A stretch of DNA of 33,404 nt from Flavobacteriales bacterium (GCA_017987115.1 JAGNUG010000001.1:1-33404); one strand, 5' to 3'. Numbered from the stretch's first letter, positions 9,101-16,566 are shown. Made by a program: numbers and translations. Notes: generated by a model not told the origin, from the letters alone.

Positions 9101-9243
9101 TCACTGATATTCGTATTACAGGACCTGAACAATGGCACGAAATAGGCACCAATACCGTTATAGGTACACGGGTGGCGATCGAGCTACCTGCTGTAGGCAG
9201 CTTGAATAAAATGGAAGAACAGTTGCATAACGACGTCAAATGA
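6136..9243 (+). CDS. Two-component propeller sensor histidine kinase (Reg_prop, Y_Y_Y, His_kinase)
   Basis: This is a membrane sensor kinase of 1035 residues. A signal or anchor segment (about 1-48) is followed by some 14 propeller blades with W-x-G-T-like motifs (GYLWFGT, GRVWVGT, GNIWFGT, GRIWCGT and others, about 50-650). These are enough for two seven-bladed Reg_prop propellers in the periplasm. A Y_Y_Y domain (about 686-755), one transmembrane helix (about 763-788) and a LytS-type kinase core follow. The phosphorylated histidine is His823 in NRHFVFNALNSIQ, where the usual NPHF proline is Arg. The ATP-binding N box is VENSIWHG (about 915) and the G box is DDDGIGF. In-frame starts at 6157 and 6166 are possible; the latter gives a more ordinary signal peptide. 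Its TGA overlaps an upstream ATG of the lipoprotein frame. Confidence 0.94.
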   Translation: MFRIGRSMSIMKKWISAFDLTVNGGLFSCVFRFILAFAILNVCGPGLFAQQYAFTQVTPSDGLAQSQVRTIAQDGRGYLWFGTLGGASRFDGARFLNYSLQDGLPDAQVSAMSIDGDGNLWMGCGATIVHRNGLTWINEPLPKSNGGARIQSMVFSGNGKLYTGTDGGGLWVRDSDGIHAVEGYPTDTAASIRSLLALSDGRLLIGLRNGLLLWDNGQCKRVVLNADEPEAISALAEGADGSWWVGTYLDGLFRMEPNGVLTHFSEETGLMRNNVRSILVDRTGRVWVGTKLGLNVFDGDRIRVFTIHQGMPNDNIYCSFQDNEGNIWFGTDGAGAIRFLGDRFVTYTVKDGMCSDLVMTIVADGQGDRWLGTYDNGVCRMDGMAIVTTREGLPNNTIWCGLKDRNDALWFGTNEGLAKIERGVPVLLPPKIAMPELRILSLLEDAQGRIWCGTREGLAVVNPDGTTKRYPAGTNGPGRSIRGIIADKKGRLWFGSDHGIGVLNGNAFGKYGVKDGLCDSTVQCLLHDDDGRLWIGTNNGLSCFESGKFRTFRFATDFGSNFFGLLQYDQTGRIWAGTNNGLFLFQPDSLLNDPLAYEHITRSAGLVNLEFNLNAGYLDDNGRLFLGSAGGLVFHDTRRYPNSPVVKAPQVHITGVRSFLQQTDWSKQSDSISPKGLPIGLDLEYRKNYLTFDYTGISLSDPDRVQYRYRLEGFDPDWLPVTDARFASYSNLPNGEYTFQVIAAVGDKDWSAPDTFTFSIAPPFWLRWWFFLTVATVIAAAAYGVIHARSLVRQRHERTRQLMLRSRMLQLEQQALNSNMNRHFVFNALNSIQYHINKQDRETASRYLSSFAKLIRKNLDASQSDTTTLEEELERLELYLTLEHMRFKDKFRYEIIVAPDVNTAEVRLPAMMLQPYVENSIWHGILPMEDQGLVRIEVSKARPGRVLVRIDDDGIGFDRSMENKEKNDHISRGIEITKGRADVLRKLDLTDIRITGPEQWHEIGTNTVIGTRVAIELPAVGSLNKMEEQLHNDVK

Positions 9244-9260
9244 TGTACTTTTGGTCTACG

Positions 9261-9545
9261 ATGAACGCCTACGTCACAAAACTTCGTCTCCTCACCGGCC
9301 TGTTATTGGTTGCTGTTCTGGGGTTCACTTCGTGCACGAAGGACGAGTTAGTGGCGCCGCATTGTCCGCAGGAGAATAGCGATGCTGTAAGCAAATCACT
9401 GGGTTCCTCGAATTTTGTAACCGATGGTAAGCCATCCGCGACCATCAAGTCGGGAGATGGTACCGTGAGCGATGGAACGGATTCCGCGATCAGCGATGAT
9501 GGCGATGACCTTTCCGGCTCAGAAGGCCGTAAGCCGAAGAACTAG
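9261..9545 (+). CDS. Small acidic lipoprotein next to the two-component system
   Basis: This predicted lipoprotein has 94 residues. The signal peptide runs MNAYVTKLRLLTGLLLVAVLG, with a lipobox-like FTSC, so the mature protein would start at the Cys and be acylated. The mature part is about 70 residues, low in complexity, rich in Ser, Asp and Gly, with a lysine-containing tail (GRKPKN). An ATG at 9240 overlaps the kinase stop codon and would add seven residues, but 9261 gives the better signal peptide. It is very probably co-transcribed with the kinase and is followed by a hairpin terminator. No family recognised. A sensing or accessory role for the kinase is only a positional guess. Confidence 0.7.
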   Translation: MNAYVTKLRLLTGLLLVAVLGFTSCTKDELVAPHCPQENSDAVSKSLGSSNFVTDGKPSATIKSGDGTVSDGTDSAISDDGDDLSGSEGRKPKN

Positions 9546-9567
9546 GTCACATTTTTTTAACAATTCT

Positions 9568-9593
9568 GAACGCCCGAGCCATCTCGGGCGTTC
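9568..9593 (+). terminator. Hairpin terminator after the two-component operon
   Basis: GAACGCCCGAG (9568-9578) and CTCGGGCGTTC (9583-9593) make a perfect 11-bp stem with loop CCAT. The following ATCTTTC is only weakly T-rich, and the seven T just upstream (9552-9558) do not form a minus-strand tail next to the stem. It is placed 22 bases after the lipoprotein stop. Confidence 0.75.
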
Positions 9594-9714
9594 ATCTTTC
9601 ATACCATTCCTGAAAGGCTACCGTTCGTTGACCCTTCCCGGCCGTTCCTCGCATTCAGTGTTCCAAGGCTCTGGTCATGGACTACTTTTCATTCGAAGTT
9701 CAATGAATTGACCT

Positions 9715-11280
9715 ATGTCCCACAAAGCCCACGACCACGTTCATCGCCTGATCCGCTCCATGGATCGAGCGGAGAAGCGGTATTTCAAGCTTTATGCAGG
9801 AAGACATGGTACTACAGGGCAGAACAATGCGCAATTGCTCTTTGATGCCATTGGTGCCATGGATGTCTACGATGAATTGTTCCTGTTGAAGAAATTCAAA
9901 CGTGAATCGTTTGTCAAGCACTTCGCCATAACGAAAAGGCGGTTGTACGAACAGGTGTTGCAAAGCTTGGACGCCTATCATGCGAATAGCTCGGCAGATG
10001 CCAAAGTGCACCGCCTCCTTCATCAGGTCGAATTACTCTTCGGAAAGGCGCTCTATGACGACGCTGAAAAGATCCTGAACAGTACCCGCAAGCTTGCACG
10101 ACAACTCGACAACCAAGCTGCTTTGATCAACGTTCTACAATGGGAACGACGGCTGATCGAAACCGCGAACTACAGTCGTAGTAGTTTGAAGGAGTTGGAT
10201 CGTATTGCTGCTGAAAGCGCAGCTTTGATCGTAGAGCAAACTGAACTGGACCAACTCTGGGACCTGAAGAGCCGTGTGCTCATTGAACTCTACCGACAAG
10301 GTCAGACCAGGAGTGCGGTAAGCAAAAAGGAGTTAAGCCATGTGCTCAAGCATCCTATTCTGAGGAAGGATCCAAAAACTTTACGAACTGCCCGCGCTAA
10401 ATTCCTTTTCCATCATATTCAAAGTGCTGCGGCATTCGCAAATGGCGGATTGGATGATTGTAAAGAACACCTTACCACCAACTTCGCCTTGCTCCTGAAT
10501 GAACGTGACCGGTTCGAGGATGAACCGAATCTGGTGATCTCAACCTTGAGCAATTTGATATATGTGCATGTGCGCCTAGGCTTGTATGATGATGCATTCA
10601 CTTTGCTGGATCGTTTCCGGACCATTCCCGGTGAATGGAAAATGCCAGAAACGGAAGACCTTGACCTGAAACTATTCAGCACCAGTACCAGTCTGGAGTT
10701 GACGATCCATGCACAAATGGGGGCGTTCGATAAAGCGGTTGAGCTGGTTCCATGCGTTGAACGAGGGTTGGCGCATCACAACGAACGCATCAGTCCGGTG
10801 CGAAAGGCCGGATTCTTTTACCAATTGGCCTACGCATATTTTGGTGTTGGCGAGCCGGACAAAGCGTTGAAATGGAGCAACCGTTTGTTGAACGATGTGC
10901 ATATCGATGATAGTGCTGAGATCGTATGCTTTGGTCGTGTGTTGAATTTAATGGCGTATATCGAATTGGATCAACCAGAGCAAATACCATATGCTTTACG
11001 AAGCACTGAACGCTACTTCGCAACACGCCAACGCGCCTATAAGTTCGAACCGTATTTCCTGGAGTTGATGCACGCGATAGTTAAAGCCAAGAACGGGACA
11101 GATCTTAGGGTAGCGTATCAACACTACCATGATATGCTCATACCTCTGGAACACGACCCGATGGAGCATGCGGTGTTCGATCATCTGGACCCGATCGCTT
11201 GGGCGCAGAGCAAGTTAACGGGACTTCCCTTTGCGAAGTTGGTGAAACAGCGTGCACAGAACGCAGGTCGAGCGGCTTAG
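9715..11280 (+). CDS. Uncharacterised helical repeat (TPR-like) protein
   Basis: This protein of 521 residues has no signal peptide or membrane segment and appears almost wholly alpha-helical. Paired amphipathic helices (for example LGLYDDAFTLLDRFR, MGAFDKAVELVPCVERGLAHH, GVGEPDKALKWSNRLLND) resemble divergent tetratricopeptide repeats. The N-terminal 90 residues (AEKRYFKLYAGRH, KHFAITKRRLYEQVLQSLDAY) look like a separate conserved helical module. No catalytic motif was recognised. It is flanked by a terminator-bounded operon upstream and by the convergent WYL regulator gene downstream, 36 bases away, so it is probably expressed alone. A cytoplasmic scaffold role is the most one can infer. 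Confidence 0.8.
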   Translation: MSHKAHDHVHRLIRSMDRAEKRYFKLYAGRHGTTGQNNAQLLFDAIGAMDVYDELFLLKKFKRESFVKHFAITKRRLYEQVLQSLDAYHANSSADAKVHRLLHQVELLFGKALYDDAEKILNSTRKLARQLDNQAALINVLQWERRLIETANYSRSSLKELDRIAAESAALIVEQTELDQLWDLKSRVLIELYRQGQTRSAVSKKELSHVLKHPILRKDPKTLRTARAKFLFHHIQSAAAFANGGLDDCKEHLTTNFALLLNERDRFEDEPNLVISTLSNLIYVHVRLGLYDDAFTLLDRFRTIPGEWKMPETEDLDLKLFSTSTSLELTIHAQMGAFDKAVELVPCVERGLAHHNERISPVRKAGFFYQLAYAYFGVGEPDKALKWSNRLLNDVHIDDSAEIVCFGRVLNLMAYIELDQPEQIPYALRSTERYFATRQRAYKFEPYFLELMHAIVKAKNGTDLRVAYQHYHDMLIPLEHDPMEHAVFDHLDPIAWAQSKLTGLPFAKLVKQRAQNAGRAA

Positions 11281-11316
11281 TTCACCGTGATCGACATGGA
11301 TCCACTTTGAGAGGAT

Positions 11317-12204
11317 CTATTTCTTGTAATGCTTATGCGATCGCTTTACCACTTTCCGGATCTCTTTCACAAACGCTTTTGGCCCTAGAACCTGAGCATC
11401 TGCGCCATACCGAAGGATCCTTTCCACCAAGTCTTTGTTCGTACGCAGTTTCCAATGGAATGTCGTGCGATCTCCTTTACGCTTTCCCTCACGTTGCGAA
11501 TTATGCCAAGGACGCAACCGCAGGTCATTCGCCGCTTCTGATGCAAAACGCACTTTCACTTTATCAACTTTTGCGGTCGTCGCATCAACACCGACGATCT
11601 GCGTAAACCGCTTTCGGATCTTACCCACTTGTTCCTTGGTGACGGTAGCGGACCCGTTAACCACAAGAATGACCTCATCCAAGCTGCATGAAACAAGCCT
11701 GTTCTTCTGGGTTGTTACTCCCAATACGTACCATCGGCTTTGGTACTCCCTAATGCTCACAGGATGGATCAAGCATTCTTTCACCTTTCCTTTCTTGCCT
11801 GTCCGTGTTGTCAGCACCACTTCCTTGTATTCACGGATTGATCGGAGGATCACCGGTATGTGGCTCAAACCCTTCAAGGATCCTTCCAACTCAAGTTGCG
11901 CCGGTAACTCCTTTACCGTTGTCTGATCTTGAAACAACTTGATCAATTGCGCTCTCTCCATCAACTGAGAAAGCACAGCGGTTCCTTCGGTCTTGGAAAC
12001 GATCTGATACGTGTTCTCCTCACGATCATATGCTACTTCCACTCCAAGGTCCACGCGTATCTGTTCAATATCTCGCTGCAATGTGCGCGGACTTAATTCA
12101 AATCCGTGTGAAGACATGTACTCATGCAACTCGGCGAATGATGTGCGCTGTTGCACACGCTCAATAATTTGCAGGTAACGTTGGAGCTTCGTTGAATTAG
12201 CCAT
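11317..12204 (-). CDS. WYL-domain transcriptional regulator (YafY type)
   Basis: This cytoplasmic regulator has 295 residues. The N-terminal winged helix-turn-helix (about 5-65) includes TSFAELHEYMSSHGFELSPRTLQRDIEQIR, the DeoR/HTH_11-like fold of YafY proteins. A WYL domain follows (about 125-215), with SIREYQSRWYVLGV standing in for the W-Y-L core. The C-terminal WCX-like part is rich in Arg and Lys, and the tail (VKRSHKHYKK) is strongly basic. WYL domains bind nucleic acid or small ligands in DNA-damage and phage-response regulators. Nothing in the neighbourhood identifies its target. The gene begins right after a GATATTTG box (12209-12216), so its mRNA may have almost no leader. Confidence 0.88.
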   Translation of the reverse strand: MANSTKLQRYLQIIERVQQRTSFAELHEYMSSHGFELSPRTLQRDIEQIRVDLGVEVAYDREENTYQIVSKTEGTAVLSQLMERAQLIKLFQDQTTVKELPAQLELEGSLKGLSHIPVILRSIREYKEVVLTTRTGKKGKVKECLIHPVSIREYQSRWYVLGVTTQKNRLVSCSLDEVILVVNGSATVTKEQVGKIRKRFTQIVGVDATTAKVDKVKVRFASEAANDLRLRPWHNSQREGKRKGDRTTFHWKLRTNKDLVERILRYGADAQVLGPKAFVKEIRKVVKRSHKHYKK

Positions 12205-12208
12205 GGTG

Positions 12209-12216
12209 CAAATATC
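12209..12216 (-). promoter_or_regulatory. Candidate -7 box GATATTTG next to the WYL gene start
   Basis: On the minus strand GATATTTG (one mismatch to TAnnTTTG) is separated from the ATG by just CACC. This suggests a leaderless or near-leaderless message, as for thiL. Confidence 0.3.
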
Positions 12217-12283
12217 GGTACGACACGGATCGACGTTGCCAGTAGCTGATCAAGAATCCCAAATTATTAGAGAGCAAACGTGA

Positions 12284-13315
12284 TCACACCTTTCCTAGGA
12301 ACGCATCCCAACCCTGCGCACGAAGTTCGTGGAGGCCACCTTGCTTATCCACCAAGTGGTAACCACTGGCCTTGTCGATCATATGACCGATGATGCTGAG
12401 GCTCGGATTTCCTTTGATCTTTTCGAAATCCGCTTGGGCTACGGTGAAAAGTAGCTCGTAATCCTCCCCGCCATTGAGCGCACACGTTGAAGGATCAAGG
12501 TTGAATTCTCGCGCTGTCTTGTACGTCTCCGGGTCGATCGGCAACTTCTCATCGTAGATGCGAACGCCGATATTCGACGACCTTGCAAGATGCATTGCTT
12601 CGCTGGCGAGACCGTCGCTGATGTCGATCATGCTTGTTGGCCGTACATCCAACTCTTTCAATAGTGCTGTAATGTCCCTACGCGCTTCGGGTTTCAATTG
12701 TCGTTCCAATATGTAATCGTGGCCTGCAAGATCAGGTTGTGAGTTGGTGTCCTTAAAGACCTGTTTCTCGCGCTCCAGAATTTGCAATCCCATGTATGCA
12801 CCGCCTAGATCACCACTTACGACCAAGAGGTCATTATCGCTTGCCCCGCCTCGGTAAATAATGTTCTCCTTCTCCGCTGCACCTATCGCAGTAATACTAA
12901 TGATCAGTCCGCTGGTGCTACTGCATGTATCTCCTCCTACCAGGTCCACGCCGTAATTCTTACAGGCAAGCAACATGCCTTCGTACAACTCATCCACTGC
13001 TTCAACGGGAAAACGATTGCTGAGGGCCACAGCTACTGTCACCTGACGCGGTTCGGCATTCATGGCATACACATCGCTAAGGTTCACAACAATGGCTTTG
13101 TATCCCAAGTGCTTCAACGGCATGTAGCTCAGGTCGAAGTGGACACCTTCCACTAGCATATCCGTGGTGACGACCTGGTGTAAGTTCTGGGGATCGATGA
13201 TCGCGGCATCATCTCCAATGCCTTTAATGCTGCTTTTTTGTACCAGATGAATGCGGCTGGCCAACCGCTCTATTAGACCGAATTCGCCAAGGGCTGAAAG
13301 TTCTGTGCGAGACAT
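12284..13315 (-). CDS. thiL: Thiamine-monophosphate kinase
   Basis: ThiL phosphorylates thiamine monophosphate to thiamine pyrophosphate with ATP, the last step of cofactor synthesis in the cytosol. It has 343 residues, the usual length. ThiL/PurM-fold motifs are visible: GIGDDAAII (32-40), TTDMLVEGVHFD (50-61), VNLSDVYAMNAEPRQ (77-91) and GGDTCSS (127-133). Later come the IDISDGLASEAMHLA segment and GGEDYELLFT. It lies 79 bases upstream of the WYL gene on the same strand, so the two may be partly co-transcribed, although the WYL gene has its own promoter-like box. No thiamine riboswitch (THI element) is apparent in the 300-base spacer upstream. Confidence 0.96.
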   Translation of the reverse strand: MSRTELSALGEFGLIERLASRIHLVQKSSIKGIGDDAAIIDPQNLHQVVTTDMLVEGVHFDLSYMPLKHLGYKAIVVNLSDVYAMNAEPRQVTVAVALSNRFPVEAVDELYEGMLLACKNYGVDLVGGDTCSSTSGLIISITAIGAAEKENIIYRGGASDNDLLVVSGDLGGAYMGLQILEREKQVFKDTNSQPDLAGHDYILERQLKPEARRDITALLKELDVRPTSMIDISDGLASEAMHLARSSNIGVRIYDEKLPIDPETYKTAREFNLDPSTCALNGGEDYELLFTVAQADFEKIKGNPSLSIIGHMIDKASGYHLVDKQGGLHELRAQGWDAFLGKV

Positions 13316-13320
13316 GGGTG

Positions 13321-13328
13321 CAAAGGTG
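13321..13328 (-). promoter_or_regulatory. Candidate -7 box CACCTTTG next to the thiL start
   Basis: On the minus strand CACCTTTG (one mismatch to TAnnTTTG) is followed by CACCC and then the thiL ATG, so transcription would begin at or next to the start codon. Confidence 0.35.
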
Positions 13329-13330
13329 GC

Positions 13331-13382
13331 AGGAATTTGACACTTCGATCTAACTCCGTGCGAGCGATCAGGAAATTGACAC
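13331..13382. repeat. Short direct repeat AGGAA(T/A)TTGACAC upstream of thiL
   Basis: AGGAATTTGACAC (13331-13343) and AGGAAATTGACAC (13370-13382) differ at one base, with starts 39 bases apart. Both are followed by CGATC after 2 and 5 bases. They lie in the divergent thiL/sufA spacer and could be a binding site for a dimeric regulator or chance. Nothing else was recognised in 13383-13565. Confidence 0.35.
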
Positions 13383-13565
13383 GAAAACGATCACAGACCA
13401 TGTGGATCTAGCTGACCCACCTATATACTCAGCACCAACGGCCTTGGAGTGAACGAGTTAGACATATATTGGGTTGACAAGCCAATTCATGTGGTTCTTT
13501 ATCTGGACATGACAAAATCCCAGCTTTGAATATGGCTTGCTGCTACTTCTTTTATAACTGAGCCT

Positions 13566-13602
13566 TACCTTTGTTGCAAGTCTTGTTTAGACCCATTCTA
13601 AA
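13566..13602 (+). promoter_or_regulatory. sufA-sufB promoter box TACCTTTG with operator TTTAGA-N5-TCTAAA
   Basis: TACCTTTG (13566-13573) fits the Bacteroidota -7 consensus. Twelve bases further, TTTAGA (13586-13591) and TCTAAA (13597-13602) form a perfect inverted repeat with spacer CCCAT, then TAAG. The same box, the same 12-base distance and the same inverted repeat occur before sufC at 31018-31054. The operator would lie just downstream of the transcription start and 14 bases before the sufA ATG, a position suited to repression. The regulator is not identifiable here; an iron or Fe-S sensor (Fur, DtxR or Rrf2/IscR family) is the obvious class to test. The -33 element is unclear. Confidence 0.75.
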
Positions 13603-13616
13603 TAAGAAGCGATAAT

Positions 13617-13943
13617 ATGATAAAAGTTAGCGAGAACGCGAAGACAGAAGTTACCAAACTGCTTGGTATGGAAGGTCGAGGAAAAGACCATTTCGTACGG
13701 GTCGGTGTGAAGGGCGGCGGTTGTAGCGGTCTGATGTACGATCTGGATTTTGATGACAAGATGAAAGATGGCGATAAGGTGTTTGAGGACAACGGAGTTA
13801 AGGTGGTCATCGATAAGAAAAGCATGCTCTATCTATTGGGCACTACATTGGAATTCAGTGGCGGATTGAACGGTAAAGGTTTCCAGTTCGTTAATCCGAA
13901 CGCAAGTCGGACTTGTGGGTGTGGAGAGAGTTTTTCGATCTGA
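13617..13943 (+). CDS. sufA: A-type iron-sulfur carrier protein (SufA/IscA/ErpA family)
   Basis: This small cytosolic scaffold or carrier takes Fe-S clusters from the SufBCD complex to client proteins. It has 108 residues, the standard length. The three conserved cysteines are Cys36 in GGGCSGLMY, and Cys100 and Cys102 in the C-terminal TCGCGESF. It is first in the sufA-sufB-msrB group, 51 bases before sufB. The shared operator upstream links it to the distant sufCDS group. The symbol sufA is preferred over iscA or erpA because of this context; the sequence alone does not distinguish them. Confidence 0.93.
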   Translation: MIKVSENAKTEVTKLLGMEGRGKDHFVRVGVKGGGCSGLMYDLDFDDKMKDGDKVFEDNGVKVVIDKKSMLYLLGTTLEFSGGLNGKGFQFVNPNASRTCGCGESFSI

Positions 13944-13994
13944 CCAATTTCTAATTGCTGATCGAAATAATTGCTAATTGCAGATAGTGGAAGT

Positions 13995-15443
13995 ATGGCA
14001 CAAGAGACAGACGATATCCTGAAGGAAGTTACCGAGAAGGAGTACGCCTACGGGTTTGTTACCGACATTGAAAGCGAGAAGGCCGAGAAAGGGTTGAGCG
14101 AGGAGATCGTGAGATTCATCAGTGCGAAAAAGAACGAACCGGAGTGGATGTTGGCTTGGCGACTAGAGGCTTATCGCTTATGGCTGAAGATGGAAGAGCC
14201 GCACTGGGCCCACGTGAACTACCCCAAGATCGACTACCAGAATGCTTACTACTACAGTGCTCCGAAAAAGAAACCGCAGCTGAACAGTTTGGACGAGGCC
14301 GATCCGGAGTTGGTGAAGACCTTCGAGAAATTGGGTATCTCATTGGAGGAACAAAAGCGCTTGGTCGGTGTTGCAGTGGATGTGGTGTTCGATAGCGTAA
14401 GTGTGAAGACGACGTTTCAAGCGGCGTTGAAAGAGAAAGGGATCATCTTTTGCAGTTTCAGTGATGCAGTGCTGAACCACCCGGATCTGATCAAGAAATA
14501 CTTAGGAAGTGTTGTGCCGCGCACCGATAATTATTTCGCGGCCTTGAATAGCGCGGTATTCAGCGATGGTAGCTTTTGCTACATCCCCCCCGGCGTGCGT
14601 TGCCCGATGGAGTTAAGCACGTATTTCAGGATCAACGAGGCAATGACCGGTCAATTCGAACGAACGTTGTTGATCGCAGATGAAGGCGCCTACGTGAGTT
14701 ATTTGGAGGGCTGTACAGCGCCCATGCGCGATGAACACCAACTGCACGCAGCAGTAGTTGAATTGGTTGCACTGAAGGATGCGGAGATCAAATACAGCAC
14801 GGTGCAGAATTGGTATCCCGGCGATAAAGAAGGGAAAGGCGGGATCTACAACTTCGTTACGAAACGTGGCCTCTGTGCTGGCGATAACAGCAAGATCAGC
14901 TGGACCCAAGTCGAAACCGGTAGTGCGATCACCTGGAAGTATCCGAGCTGTGTTCTGAAAGGCGACAATAGCACAGGTGAATTCTACAGCGTGGCAGTTA
15001 CCAACAACAAACAACAAGCCGATACCGGAACGAAAATGATCCACATCGGCAAAGGCACGAAAAGCACGATCATCAGCAAGGGTATCAGTGCAGGCCTCAG
15101 TAACAACAGTTATCGCGGGTTGGTCAAGATCGGTCGCGGTGCGAAGGGAGCTCGGAATTTCAGCCAGTGCGATTCGTTGCTATTGGGTGATCGTTGTGGT
15201 GCGCACACATTTCCGTACATCGAGAGTGAGAATCCCAGTGCAATGGTGGAACACGAAGCCACTACAAGCAAGATCGGTGAGGACCAGATCTTCTACCTGA
15301 ATCAACGCGGTATCGAAACGGAAAAAGCTGTTTCATTGATCGTTAACGGATATTGCAAGGAGGTGCTGAATCAGTTGCCGATGGAATTTGCTGTTGAAGC
15401 ACAGAAGTTACTAGCTGTTTCGTTGGAAGGCAGTGTAGGTTGA
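13995..15443 (+). CDS. sufB: Fe-S cluster assembly scaffold SufB
   Basis: SufB is the scaffold of the SufBC2D complex, on which sulfur from SufS and iron are assembled into clusters in the cytosol. It has 482 residues, the usual SufB length. The start is the ATG at 13995 ([17 protein letters not shown]). The core beta-helix region includes [10 protein letters not shown] with the conserved Cys known in E. coli SufB to take part in sulfur transfer, then [12 protein letters not shown] and NFVTKRG. The C-terminal part includes [21 protein letters not shown] and ends with the VNGYCKEV helix. Its partner genes sufC and sufD are not next to it but about 15.6 kb downstream, which is unusual for Bacteroidota, where sufBCDS is normally contiguous. 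Confidence 0.97.
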   Translation: MAQETDDILKEVTEKEYAYGFVTDIESEKAEKGLSEEIVRFISAKKNEPEWMLAWRLEAYRLWLKMEEPHWAHVNYPKIDYQNAYYYSAPKKKPQLNSLDEADPELVKTFEKLGISLEEQKRLVGVAVDVVFDSVSVKTTFQAALKEKGIIFCSFSDAVLNHPDLIKKYLGSVVPRTDNYFAALNSAVFSDGSFCYIPPGVRCPMELSTYFRINEAMTGQFERTLLIADEGAYVSYLEGCTAPMRDEHQLHAAVVELVALKDAEIKYSTVQNWYPGDKEGKGGIYNFVTKRGLCAGDNSKISWTQVETGSAITWKYPSCVLKGDNSTGEFYSVAVTNNKQQADTGTKMIHIGKGTKSTIISKGISAGLSNNSYRGLVKIGRGAKGARNFSQCDSLLLGDRCGAHTFPYIESENPSAMVEHEATTSKIGEDQIFYLNQRGIETEKAVSLIVNGYCKEVLNQLPMEFAVEAQKLLAVSLEGSVG

Positions 15444-15471
15444 TCATTGTTCCAAGCCCTGTGATCATACC

Positions 15472-15912
15472 ATGAACTGGAACGATGTAATACGGTTTGC
15501 CAACAACGGCAACCCGGAGCCACCTCGCCGCGTTGAGAAAACGGAAGCGGAATGGAAAGCCATATTGTCCGACGAGCAGTTCCGGGTGACACGCATGAAG
15601 GGTACCGAGCGCGCTTTCAGTTCTGAGACCTGCGCTTTGTTTGAACCGGGTATCTACAAATGCGTTTGTTGCAAGACCGAACTATTCGATGCCAGTTCGA
15701 AATTCGAGAGCGGAACCGGTTGGCCGTCATTCACGCAACCGATCACCGAGAATGTGATCGCACACCACATGGACAAGAGCCATGGTATGACACGGATAGA
15801 GACCACATGCAATGTTTGTGATGCCCATCTTGGACACGCATTCCCCGATGGACCAGCCCCGACCGGGTTGCGTTTCTGCATGAACTCTGTGAGCTTGGAG
15901 AAACTGAACTGA
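15472..15912 (+). CDS. msrB: Peptide-methionine (R)-S-oxide reductase
   Basis: MsrB reduces the R form of methionine sulfoxide in proteins. It has 146 residues without a signal peptide, so it is probably cytosolic. The catalytic cysteine is Cys136 in RFCMNSVSL, the usual RxCxN context. Four cysteines in two CxxC pairs (Cys64/Cys67 and Cys113/Cys116) make the structural zinc site. SGTGWPSF (80-87), AHLGHAFPDGP and the His residues of the active site are present. It lies 28 bases after sufB on the same strand with no terminator between, so co-transcription with sufA-sufB is likely. That would tie protein oxidation repair to Fe-S cluster demand. Confidence 0.95.
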   Translation: MNWNDVIRFANNGNPEPPRRVEKTEAEWKAILSDEQFRVTRMKGTERAFSSETCALFEPGIYKCVCCKTELFDASSKFESGTGWPSFTQPITENVIAHHMDKSHGMTRIETTCNVCDAHLGHAFPDGPAPTGLRFCMNSVSLEKLN

Positions 15913-15954
15913 GCAAGGACAACCAACGCTTTCCTGCCATCTCTTGATCAGAAA

Positions 15955-16566
15955 TCAATACTTCACGAATCTTCCAGTGAATATTTTTCCATCACCACTT
16001 GCGCGATAGGAATAGACACCTGCTTTTATAGTTGGCAATGACAGACTAATATTGCCGCCGTTGTTAAGCTGTTGATGGACCAACTGACCATTGCTATTCC
16101 AGATCGTGAGCTCTACTGCGGTGCCGAATGGTACTTTCAACAATAGTGTGGCCATCTCATCCATCGGTGATGGGAAGAATCTCTGGTCACTGGATTCGAT
16201 CTGTTCGTATACTACTGACTTTACTGAACTATAGCCTTCAAAGCCCAATTGTATTCGGTAAAAAACAGTGCTTAGCTCAGGTGGTGATGCATCGAACCAT
16301 TGGTACGGGACGGCATTGAGAGGATCTCCACAAATACCCTCGATGATATGTACCTCAGTGAAACTGACCCCATCTGTCGATCGTTCAACAGCCTGACCAT
16401 TGCATGTACTGCCACCCTGAATGGTCCAATCCACACGGATCCCACCAGTGAGTTCAATGAGTTCATAGTGCGCAATAAACGGATGTTCCTGAGCTAGTAT
16501 GGTACCATTGCCACACAAAACCAACACCAAGCTGCACACTAGTGTATTGATCTGAAGAACTGACAT
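15955..16566 (-). CDS. Secreted protein with type IX secretion C-terminal sorting domain
   Basis: This exported protein has 203 residues. The signal peptide is MSVLQINTLVCSLVLVLCGN up to about residue 26 (ILAQ/EH). A middle beta-rich domain (about 27-115) contains the ERSTDGVSFTEV and FYRIQ pattern common in fibronectin-like segments that precede T9SS tails. The final 75 residues are a type A sorting domain: FFPSPMDEMATLLL, LTIWNSNGQLV, LPTIKAGVYSYRASGDGKIFTGRFVKY-like ending. The frame is open back to 16653, but the ATG at 16566 gives a proper signal peptide. It is 96 bases downstream of the GH113-like gene on the same strand. Its own function is unknown; it has almost no domain beyond the sorting machinery. 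Confidence 0.82.
   Translation of the reverse strand: MSVLQINTLVCSLVLVLCGNGTILAQEHPFIAHYELIELTGGIRVDWTIQGGSTCNGQAVERSTDGVSFTEVHIIEGICGDPLNAVPYQWFDASPPELSTVFYRIQLGFEGYSSVKSVVYEQIESSDQRFFPSPMDEMATLLLKVPFGTAVELTIWNSNGQLVHQQLNNGGNISLSLPTIKAGVYSYRASGDGKIFTGRFVKY

Noticed and set aside
11281-11316. Bidirectional terminator between the convergent helical-protein and WYL genes
   Set aside because: Only a weak GATCC/GGATC pairing is present, without a clear T run on either side.
13316-13616. Thiamine riboswitch before thiL
   Set aside because: The THI box signature (CUGAGA and ACYUGA segments) was not found, and the -7-like box sits right at the ATG, leaving no room for a leader.
13971-13994. Upstream TTG start for SufB
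   Set aside because: It would add eight residues from low-complexity spacer sequence; the ATG at 13995 gives the standard N terminus.
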